In this document: in pieces, positions 16,196 to 22,280 of the stretch
Position numbering within the stretch: the first letter of the stretch is position 1
How the letters are laid out: each line of letters opens with the position of its first letter
From: a virus
Strand: one strand, 5' to 3'
Length of the DNA: 53,177 bases
IMG/VR virus record: IMGVR_UViG_3300008116_000084
Location: 1 to 53,177 of that record
Made by a program: the position numbers and the translations under genes
The notes under the pieces: generated by a model
Told to the model about the DNA's origin: nothing
Seen by the model: the letters and a program-made list of their open reading frames with translations, nothing else
Database searches by the model: none

Positions 16196-16553
16196 GCTTC
16201 TTCTCCTTATCTAATGCTCTTCGCATTTTCTTAACATCTTTTGGTTTCGGTGCGCCTCGAATGACACCACCAGGTCCAACTAATCCCATTGCGGGTGCCG
16301 CTGCCGCTGGTGCTGCTCCTGCCATTTGTTCCGAAACCTTTTTCTCTACGTTCTTTAATAATAGAGAATAATACTTTGGATTTTCTTTCAAATGTGCTGC
16401 TGCAATTTTTGCAGTCTTAACCACGTTTCCGTGGGTCACATCTTGATGTTCCAATTCAGTATTCATTCCCAAAAAGAATTCTGTTGGGTTGAACTTATAA
16501 CCCATTTTATCTAACATGTTGTCGGATTGTTCCCGTGAAATTTTCTTTTTCAT
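16188..16553 (-). CDS. Conserved small protein, DUF5661-like
   Basis: The 121-residue protein has the pattern FNPTEFFLGMNTELEH, then GNVVKTAKIAAAHLKENPKYYSLL (residues about 22-67). I associate this with DUF5661, a family of unknown function in phages and bacteria. An alanine/proline linker and a basic C-terminus (PKDVKKMRRALDKEKK) follow. The start has no SD and lies two bases beyond the preceding stop, so it probably depends on coupled translation. The basic tail and the position among small head-cluster genes hint at DNA or core association. The family name is from memory. Confidence 0.65.
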   Translation of the reverse strand: MKKKISREQSDNMLDKMGYKFNPTEFFLGMNTELEHQDVTHGNVVKTAKIAAAHLKENPKYYSLLLKNVEKKVSEQMAGAAPAAAAPAMGLVGPGGVIRGAPKPKDVKKMRRALDKEKKHD

Positions 16554-16556
16554 ATG

Positions 16557-17111
16557 TTACCAAGTACGACATGCCCAGTAACGAGCTTTCGTTCTTGGAC
16601 CTGGGTTATCACAGTTGTGTCTAGCACGGAATGCTTTACGGCGAGAAGGAATGTTCTTTTTAATTTTCATTGTCTTTTCACCACGGCGTTTTGCCGAAGT
16701 TCCACCGTGACCAAAGCTAACTTTCTTAATATTTCCACTCTTTGGGTCACGAACATATACCTTGAACTTCTTGACATCCCCTCTCATAATCTTACCAAGA
16801 GGAACTTTACGTCCTTGGTATTCTGCTTCACCAAGTTGATTTTCGTGTAGTCCTTCAAGAACTTCTATTAAACACTCATTACAGAACTCGCCTTCATGTA
16901 ATTCATCAACTGCTTCCGAACCAAATTGGTTACGTTCGTGGTCTTGGTCTGGTTTGAAGTCACTATCCGAAGTAACATCACTTTCTGGACGATGATATAA
17001 TTCTTTAACTGGAACACAGTTTGGAACCATTTTACCGTTTAGTTCCTTCATTCCAACTTGCTTATATCCGTCCCAGCAGGATTCACATAGAATATCAGTC
17101 AATCTAATCAT
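16557..17111 (-). CDS. Conserved basic virion-cluster protein with Cys pairs and capsid-targeting-like N-terminus
   Basis: I chose ATG 17111 (184 residues) over a TTG at 17129 because GAGAGC precedes it and the protein then begins MIRLTDILCE, like neighbouring genes. Cysteine pairs occur early (CESCWDG) and at CNECL. The C-terminal 75 residues contain KFKVYVRDPKSGNIKKVSFG followed by RRKAFRARHNCDNPGP and KARYWACRTW. I recall this module as very common and highly conserved in environmental T4-like phages and of unknown function. Its density of Arg, Lys and aromatic residues would suit nucleic-acid contact. No catalytic motif is evident. Confidence 0.7.
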   Translation of the reverse strand: MIRLTDILCESCWDGYKQVGMKELNGKMVPNCVPVKELYHRPESDVTSDSDFKPDQDHERNQFGSEAVDELHEGEFCNECLIEVLEGLHENQLGEAEYQGRKVPLGKIMRGDVKKFKVYVRDPKSGNIKKVSFGHGGTSAKRRGEKTMKIKKNIPSRRKAFRARHNCDNPGPRTKARYWACRTW

Positions 17112-17134
17112 AGTTGCTCTCAATGTCAAGAGTT

Positions 17135-17461
17135 TTATTTCTTTTTAAAAGTAGAAACCATAGTTGGTTTTCCACCTGGATTTCCTGCTTTTCTCTTTCT
17201 TGTTACAGCTGAACGTTTTTCACCTTTACTCATTGCTGCTGCGGAACGAGCAGGTCTACATTTTGGATATTTAGCCGACCCACCTTTACGCTCTTTTTTA
17301 CCAGCGGAAGCACCACACGGTGGATGCTTTCCAGTTTTCGGGTCTTTTCTGGAAATATCCACCCATTTTTGCTTCAACCACTTACCCAATTCACCTTTTG
17401 GTTTATACTTCTCATCCAAAATATCTTCGGTAAGTTCAACTAAAATATCTTGTAATTTCAT
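17135..17461 (-). CDS. Small Lys/Arg-rich protein with capsid-targeting-like N-terminus
   Basis: The 108-residue protein starts MKLQDILVELTE, with candidate gp21 cleavage sites LVE and LTE. The remainder is a basic domain: LGKWLKQKWVDISRKDPKTG, HPPCGASAG, KYPKCRPARSAAAMSKGEK, then RKRKAGNPGGKP. I recall this arrangement as a recurrent phage domain of unknown function (DUF6321-like; name not verified). Two cysteines and many Lys/Arg residues suggest a small folded nucleic-acid-binding unit. Its ATG overlaps the stop of the upstream gene (TAATG), so translation is coupled. Packaging into the head as a cargo or DNA-condensing protein is inference. Confidence 0.7.
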   Translation of the reverse strand: MKLQDILVELTEDILDEKYKPKGELGKWLKQKWVDISRKDPKTGKHPPCGASAGKKERKGGSAKYPKCRPARSAAAMSKGEKRSAVTRKRKAGNPGGKPTMVSTFKKK

Positions 17462-17823
17462 TACTTTAAGAACTTCAACTTATAAATTGTGGAATTCACC
17501 AATCCAGAAATTTCATCTACGATATTATTGAGGTCACCATCTTGTGGCAATCCTTTACGGACACTATCAATATAGGTTGATAATCCAGTAAAATACTTTA
17601 CTATTTCATCACCTTCGAAGTATTGCTTTTGTGGAGTATATCCACGAATAATACCATAACGACCTTGGCAGGTTTCTGCGTACTTATCTACCAAATCTAC
17701 GATATCATCATAGTATTCATTCAATGCCTTGTGAGCGGCATATGATGAAGTTTGTAAGTGGAAGATGTGTGCTTGGTCACGACTATTGAATAGTGTGGAC
17801 AAAAACTTTGCTACGGTTCCCAT
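17461..17823 (-). CDS. Dps/ferritin-like four-helix protein (DUF5856-like)
   Basis: The 120-residue protein is all-helical. It has a start typical of Dps-like proteins (LSTLFNSRDQAHIFHLQTSS, AHKALNEYYDDIVDLVDKY, ETCQGRYGII). His and Asp/Glu residues lie at positions where ferritin-like folds bind metal, but the ferroxidase set is not obviously complete. From memory this matches DUF5856, found widely in T4-like phages. It overlaps both neighbours by TAATG-type junctions, and GGAGCAATGTA stands ahead of its ATG. A Dps-like role (DNA or metal binding in the virion or infected cell) is possible but unproven. Confidence 0.65.
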   Translation of the reverse strand: MGTVAKFLSTLFNSRDQAHIFHLQTSSYAAHKALNEYYDDIVDLVDKYAETCQGRYGIIRGYTPQKQYFEGDEIVKYFTGLSTYIDSVRKGLPQDGDLNNIVDEISGLVNSTIYKLKFLK

Positions 17824-18470
17824 TACATTGCTCCAGCGTCAGAGGCTGGTTGCTCCTTTTGTCCGTATTCGTGATAACTTGTATTTGCTTGGTCCAAGTT
17901 ATTTTCTGCCACTGCGATATGGTCTTGAATCCATGCTGGAATGTCCTTTTCGTCCATTCCAAGCTTACCCTTTAATTCGGTTGCGTGACGGATGATGGAG
18001 TCAAGAGTTTTAGTTGCCATTGAAACTTCGTGATCTTCACCTTCAGCACCTTCCTTCTTCATTGCCTTGCCGATTGCGTCACGACGAGCTTGTAAATACT
18101 TGTCGGAAGAGTCTTTATCTCCATCGTTATCAATGTCACCATCTTCTTTACCAACTGGATCCATTGCTTCCAGTTGTGCGATTAATTCATCAAGTTTTGC
18201 AGATTGTTCTTCGGAGAGTTCAGTTTCTTCCTTGAGCTTCTTCAAGGTCATAGCTAAACGAGCACGTTGGCCTAGCTTACCACCCTTTTCGGCAGCAGCC
18301 TTTAACTTACCGGCTGGGATTGGTTCATCTGCCGATACACCAAGTTGTTTCTTTAATGCACCTGGTTTCTTGATTGCTTGTTGAATCCACTTTTCTTCTT
18401 CGTTCATCGAACCAACTGGTTTGTTACCAATTGCTTTAATACCAGGTACTAATCCCATTAATTTAATCAT
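17823..18470 (-). CDS. Head-cluster protein with EF-hand-like loop
   Basis: The 215-residue protein begins MIKLMGLVPGIKAIG, similar to other small head-cluster genes but without the LxE. It continues with a basic helical segment (WIQQAIKKPGALKKQLG, GQRARLAMTLKKLKEE) and an acidic calcium-loop-like motif, DIDNDGDKDSSDKY (about residues 112-125). A helical acidic C-terminal domain follows (DEKDIPAWIQDHIAVAENNL). The last half reads like known phage proteins with LDSIIRHATEL helices. GGAGAAGCACG precedes ATG 18470. It is probably an internal or core head protein; no enzymatic motif is seen. Confidence 0.65.
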   Translation of the reverse strand: MIKLMGLVPGIKAIGNKPVGSMNEEEKWIQQAIKKPGALKKQLGVSADEPIPAGKLKAAAEKGGKLGQRARLAMTLKKLKEETELSEEQSAKLDELIAQLEAMDPVGKEDGDIDNDGDKDSSDKYLQARRDAIGKAMKKEGAEGEDHEVSMATKTLDSIIRHATELKGKLGMDEKDIPAWIQDHIAVAENNLDQANTSYHEYGQKEQPASDAGAM

Positions 18471-18486
18471 CGTGCTTCTCCAAATG

Positions 18487-18969
18487 TTATAGGGAGGTTT
18501 GTCCCTTCTTTTTTGCTATTAAATACCGCTTATATAAATCTCTTTTTGCTTTCATCAACTTATCTGTTAAATCTACCTTTCCATCATTGTTGATGTCTGC
18601 GTCCTCTTGACCCATTGGATCACGACGAACGTGTGGATAATGTACTTCTTTCTTACCACTTCTCCATCCACCACCCATACTCTTGTACTTTTTTGCTGCC
18701 CATAAGTTAGCGTATGCTGATGGATAGACTTTAAACTTACGTTTTGCAGCTGCCTTGGCTGCAGCCCACTTTGATGGATTGGTTGGAATTGACTTTTCTA
18801 ATAATGCGGAAAGTTCTTCCATTTTTTGTAGTCGTGGGTCTGCAAAGTCACTTTCAGTTTCTTTATATCCACCCCACGGATAACCTTCATCTTGTTTGCA
18901 ATCACAACCTTCGGTTTGCAAACAACCACAATCCTCAAAGATATATGAATAGTAATCCTTGTAATTCAT
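18487..18969 (-). CDS. Basic head-cluster protein with Cys-rich N-terminus and EF-hand-like loop
   Basis: The 160-residue protein opens MNYKDYYSYIFED, where IFE could be a gp21-type site. A cysteine-rich stretch (CGCLQTEGCDCKQDEG) follows. The middle holds KWAAAKAAAKRKFKVYPSAY, then ANLWAAKKYKSMGGGWR, a motif I recall from many environmental phage proteins of unknown function. Next is the loop DINNDGKVDLTD (about 124-135) and a basic C-terminus. It starts two bases after the previous stop, without a clear SD. The mixture of Cys, a calcium-type loop and a DNA-friendly basic helix is unusual, and the function is unknown. Confidence 0.65.
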   Translation of the reverse strand: MNYKDYYSYIFEDCGCLQTEGCDCKQDEGYPWGGYKETESDFADPRLQKMEELSALLEKSIPTNPSKWAAAKAAAKRKFKVYPSAYANLWAAKKYKSMGGGWRSGKKEVHYPHVRRDPMGQEDADINNDGKVDLTDKLMKAKRDLYKRYLIAKKKGQTSL

Positions 18970-18971
18970 TG

Positions 18972-19268
18972 TTATTTTGCCTTCTTTTTCTTTTTGGAAT
19001 CTATTGCTCTATTGGTAGCTGTTGCATATAGGTATGACTTCCAATCGTCACCAAATTTATCTTTGAAATAACGAACCGAACGTTTGTTTTTTAGTAATTT
19101 CTTACCAATCTTATCACGACCTTGAACTTGTCCCTTGGTCATCTTTCGTGGTGGTTCACGACTTGCAACCGTACGTTCGTCGAGTTCCTCTTCTTCTGGC
19201 TTTTGCATTTCTTGAAGAACTGCTGCCAATTCTTCACGGATGATTTCTAAAATTTCATCTTTGGTCAT
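18972..19268 (-). CDS. Small charged head-cluster protein
   Basis: The 98-residue protein has an acidic helical first third (EILEIIREELAAVLQEMQ, followed by a run of glutamates). A basic C-terminal part (KGQVQGRDKIGKKLLKNKRS, FKDKFGDDWKSYLYATATNRA, then a lysine tail) follows. The FGDDWKSYLYATATNRA segment recalls the short FxxxYGxxKGxxVYYATANK motif of other phage proteins. LQE at residue 20 could be a gp21 cleavage site that would remove the N-terminal helix. No SD is clear, and the start is three bases from the upstream stop. The terminase small subunit gp16 might be expected near here, but I see no basis for that call. Confidence 0.6.
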   Translation of the reverse strand: MTKDEILEIIREELAAVLQEMQKPEEEELDERTVASREPPRKMTKGQVQGRDKIGKKLLKNKRSVRYFKDKFGDDWKSYLYATATNRAIDSKKKKKAK

Positions 19269-19271
19269 ATC

Positions 19272-19430
19272 TTATACCGGTTTAGATTTGGTTACACCAC
19301 CACGTTTGCGTTTTTTACGTCCTGCGCAATGTGCTTTTTGACTGAAACCTTTAGGGTTACTACAATTTATGGACTTTTTATACTTCTTTGTCCATTTTTC
19401 AGTTAGTAAAATATCAACTAGTTTAATCAT
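19272..19430 (-). CDS. 52-residue basic protein with capsid-targeting-like N-terminus
   Basis: This gene is short enough to be missed by usual ORF cut-offs. It starts at ATG 19430 in the gap after terminase and ends at TAA 19272. The product begins MIKLVDILLTEKW and continues KKYKKSINCSNPKGFSQKAH, CAGRKKRKRGG, ending in basic residues. Two cysteines flank the NPKGF motif. I recall near-identical KYKxSIxCxNPKGFSQxAHC sequences in many environmental phages. LTE at residues 9-11 suits gp21 cleavage. A late promoter-like element lies 26 bases upstream, so it heads the small-protein cluster. It is probably a packaged basic protein. Confidence 0.8.
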   Translation of the reverse strand: MIKLVDILLTEKWTKKYKKSINCSNPKGFSQKAHCAGRKKRKRGGVTKSKPV

Positions 19431-19456
19431 AGTTAAATCCAATAAAAACACTACAT

Positions 19457-19465
19457 TATAAATAG
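19457..19465 (-). promoter_or_regulatory. Late promoter-like element CTATTTATA
   Basis: The minus strand reads ACACTATTTATAATG in the 39-base gap between terminase and the 52-residue gene, 26 bases before that ATG. It would drive the small head-protein cluster and portal. Confidence 0.65.
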
Positions 19466-19469
19466 TGTA

Positions 19470-21056
19470 TTATCCTAGTAACCACGATATATTTTCCTTC
19501 TTACCACCAATTTCCATTTCATATGGATTGTGTGTAACATGCTTATTTGTGTACACCATACCTTCTACACTATACCTTGTCTTGTCCAATGTTAACTTCG
19601 TCAGTTCTATACCCTCCTGGCGCAACCTGAGGGCGGTGTCCCGTACCCATAGACCTATACACAATGCCATCGTCAAGTCATCGTTATAACCAGATAATGC
19701 TTCTGGTCTACCGTTCTTCCAAATAAAAGTATCTAATTCGGCGCACATACGAGATGACCGAATAGTAAAACTATTTTCTAACATATATTCTTTTAATCGT
19801 GCGATAACCAACGGACGAGTTCTTTGCGAGGTGGTGAACCCAGGTACCATATTTCGTTCTTCACGATAATACTTTCCGGTCATTTGATGCTCGACATCCA
19901 CATATTGTAAATCTTTGGACATATAAAAGAGATTTTTATATCCTCGGTCTATAACTTGTTGTATTGCGTTCCATCCTATACTACTATTTTCTGGGATGAG
20001 TAGTGCATCATTGTATTCTGTTGCGATGGACACCAACATATTACCAAACTGTTTGGTTTCTACCTTTCCTTTATATTCTGCCACTTGGGTTGACGTTTCT
20101 ACATCAATCACATGAAATGCGGAATAGTCCTCACCATCTCCACGAGATACGTCAGCCGAAACAATATAGGACTTTCCGGATTGTGGGTACTCCCATATCC
20201 ATAAGTTTCCATCAAACCCACCCTTACTAATAGGTTCTTTCACAAACGTGGATTTGTAGAATTCAATAATTTCTGGTGGGACAACTGTATTACCTGAGAA
20301 TATAAACGAGGCATCATGTTCTTGTGCTGCCTGCATTTCACCAAGAATTTCTGTTTGACGGTCACGCCATGCCTGGTCACGTTCTGGATGTACTTGCCAA
20401 TCCAACAAGATTGGATTAAATTCGTTTGCTTGACTTTCTGCTTGTTGCCACATCTTGTGGAAGAAGTTACCCACACCATTTGGGGTGGAAATAAGAATAG
20501 CTTTTCCACCCGTGGACAACGTACTTGATGCTGCCGTCCAGATAATGTCGGCGTTATCAATAAATGCACACTCGTCAAGAATCAATAGAGACAATGCTTC
20601 GGAACGTCCAGCGTCTTTACTACTTGCCACAGCTTTAATCTGTGACCCGTTGGTAAATTGTAATGACAGTTTATTATCTGTTAATATTTCACCACGTAAC
20701 CACACAGGAAGGTTTTGATGCATAAAACGAACTTTGGTTACTAAGTTTTTTGCAGTTTCTTGCTTGGTTGCGATAACAAGAATATTCTTGTCTTTGTGAA
20801 ACAACATCAACCACAACGCATACCCCGCAACTAATGTAGAGAAACCTAACTGACGCCCTTTAAGTACAATGTTATATCGGTTTTCTTCAAACTCTCCCAT
20901 CGCCTTTGCTTGGTATGGATATAAGTCAAACAACACCCGACCACGAATCGGGTGTTGAATATACGAATATTTAGATAAAAAGTACTCAGGCTGGAGTGCG
21001 CACTTTTTATATTCTTCTTTAATACGTTCACGTAACTGTTGTGCTGTTGTATTCAT
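19470..21056 (-). CDS. 17: Large terminase, DNA-packaging ATPase/nuclease (T4 gp17-like)
   Basis: The 528-residue protein has all motor motifs: Walker A-like KGRQLGFST (residues 66-74), Walker B LLILDE (Asp161, Glu162) and coupling motif ISTPNG (189-194). The RNase H-like nuclease domain has SADVSRGDGED (Asp302 first acid) and a C-terminal YNDDLTMAL. It pumps DNA into the prohead through the portal and cuts the concatemer. T4 gp17 is 610 residues; the N-terminus here is shorter. AGAGG precedes ATG 21056. The partner small terminase was not recognised in this window. Confidence 0.97.
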   Translation of the reverse strand: MNTTAQQLRERIKEEYKKCALQPEYFLSKYSYIQHPIRGRVLFDLYPYQAKAMGEFEENRYNIVLKGRQLGFSTLVAGYALWLMLFHKDKNILVIATKQETAKNLVTKVRFMHQNLPVWLRGEILTDNKLSLQFTNGSQIKAVASSKDAGRSEALSLLILDECAFIDNADIIWTAASSTLSTGGKAILISTPNGVGNFFHKMWQQAESQANEFNPILLDWQVHPERDQAWRDRQTEILGEMQAAQEHDASFIFSGNTVVPPEIIEFYKSTFVKEPISKGGFDGNLWIWEYPQSGKSYIVSADVSRGDGEDYSAFHVIDVETSTQVAEYKGKVETKQFGNMLVSIATEYNDALLIPENSSIGWNAIQQVIDRGYKNLFYMSKDLQYVDVEHQMTGKYYREERNMVPGFTTSQRTRPLVIARLKEYMLENSFTIRSSRMCAELDTFIWKNGRPEALSGYNDDLTMALCIGLWVRDTALRLRQEGIELTKLTLDKTRYSVEGMVYTNKHVTHNPYEMEIGGKKENISWLLG

Positions 21057-21064
21057 AATACCTC

Positions 21065-21700
21065 TTATTTGACTACAAGGACTCCCGATACTACACCGAC
21101 TCCGATACCAACCAAAAATGACATTTTACGACTTGGTAACTTGATACCAAACATACGGTTGGGATTTTTTGGTGCTTGTGGGATATTAATAACTACTTTT
21201 TGTAAACTATCCCGTGATGTTGTAAGTAATAAAATAGCGTTATCTTTGTTTTTTAATGCTCGTTCCAACTCAGATACTTGCGATGCTTGGGTTTCAATTG
21301 TAATTTCTTGTTGTGCAATAATAGAATCTTTCACTGGTAGTATTGCTCGTGCCAATTCCAGTGTGTCTGTTATTGTTTTCGACATTGTTGCCGCTACAGT
21401 TTTTAAATTAGTAGTGGATGCTCGAAGTTCAACAACTTGTGACCCCAGAACTTTTGCACGTGACTCCGCCGCACGAGCTTCATTTTCTTCTATTGTAATT
21501 TGTGTTTTTAAACTATCTGCAAAATGTATAGCAGAATCAGCTTGTGCTTGAAACTTTTTATATTCCGCTATATACTTGTCCATTTCATCTTGCTTAGCAG
21601 ATGTTGTAACACAATACGATAATGATGCAATTACCGATATTATTACGATAGACTTAGTTGTTTTCAGTATATGCGGGATCACCAAATTTACCCGTTTCAT
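21065..21700 (-). CDS. Periplasmic coiled-coil protein with N- and C-terminal hydrophobic segments; possible unimolecular spanin
   Basis: The 211-residue protein has a basic N-terminus and a hydrophobic signal (SIVIISVIASLSYC, Cys30) that could be a lipoprotein signal, although Tyr at -1 is atypical. A roughly 150-residue coiled coil (SELERALKNKDNAILLL and similar) follows, then a C-terminal transmembrane helix at about 190-210 (FLVGIGVGVVSGVLVV). A lipidated N-terminus, periplasmic coil and C-terminal membrane helix is the layout of one-chain spanins such as T1 gp11, which fuse inner and outer membranes at lysis. GGAG stands six bases before the start, which overlaps the upstream gene by 47 bases. 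An inner-membrane protein without lipid is the alternative. Confidence 0.5.
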   Translation of the reverse strand: MKRVNLVIPHILKTTKSIVIISVIASLSYCVTTSAKQDEMDKYIAEYKKFQAQADSAIHFADSLKTQITIEENEARAAESRAKVLGSQVVELRASTTNLKTVAATMSKTITDTLELARAILPVKDSIIAQQEITIETQASQVSELERALKNKDNAILLLTTSRDSLQKVVINIPQAPKNPNRMFGIKLPSRKMSFLVGIGVGVVSGVLVVK

Positions 21701-22271
21701 CGAATTCTCCGGCTTCGACCTTTATTAAATGGTCTTTGAGTTTTTGTATTTCTTCTTCTAAATCTCTTCGAACAGTAGTTAAATCAACATTCCATTTTTC
21801 AATCATCAAAATCTTTTCTTGGTCTGCATGAATAAATTCTGGTTGTGATAGATTTTCGTGGTAATTTTGAAGTTCTTGTATTCTATCTTTTACCCAGGCA
21901 ATATGATTTTGTTTACCTTTTTCTACAATTGTTTCTACCCATTTACCCTGACGTTTTAATTCCATCTCTTCTCTTTCTATACAATTATAACAAACACCAC
22001 GTTTTTTATAAGCTTTTAGATGAACACCATTCAAGGGAGTGTCGCACTTTGGACACCACCACGGCGTTTTAAAACCATCCAGTTTAGTGACCGATTGGAT
22101 TAATCCATTTTTCCTAGTCCACTTTGTACCATTTACATCTACCCACACTTCACCTTCTTTTCGTTCAACTTGTTTCGGTGTCCAACCAAACGTAAGTTTT
22201 TGTTCCTGCTTGTTCATTACTTCACCAATTTTTCTTCTTACGTTCTTCATTGCATCTTCATTTGTTGCCAT
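21654..22271 (-). CDS. Zinc-ribbon-like protein of unknown function
   Basis: The 205-residue protein has two CxxC pairs, CPKC and CYNC (residues about 73-76 and 94-97), forming a probable zinc ribbon. A charged, mainly helical C-terminal half (WVKDRIQELQNYHENL, VRRDLEEEIQKLKDHL) follows. Before the ribbon lies a small beta region (VWVDVNGTKWTRKNGLIQ). GAGAGG precedes the start. I recall similar single zinc-ribbon proteins (WCPxC...GxCxxC) as conserved hypothetical genes near terminase in T4-like phages. A nucleic-acid or RNA-polymerase contact is possible. No gp33 or gp16 signature could be identified. Confidence 0.6.
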   Translation of the reverse strand: MATNEDAMKNVRRKIGEVMNKQEQKLTFGWTPKQVERKEGEVWVDVNGTKWTRKNGLIQSVTKLDGFKTPWWCPKCDTPLNGVHLKAYKKRGVCYNCIEREEMELKRQGKWVETIVEKGKQNHIAWVKDRIQELQNYHENLSQPEFIHADQEKILMIEKWNVDLTTVRRDLEEEIQKLKDHLIKVEAGEFDETGKFGDPAYTENN

Positions 22272-22280
22272 AGTAACCTC

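Noticed and set aside
18972-19268. Small terminase (gp16) near the large terminase gene
   Set aside because: The small genes around gp17 have no recognisable DNA-binding or oligomerisation signature of gp16. Position alone is not enough, so no such call was made.
20240-20578. A 112-codon minus-strand frame inside the terminase gene
   Set aside because: It overlaps the well-supported terminase frame entirely, has no SD or family match and shows shadow-frame composition.
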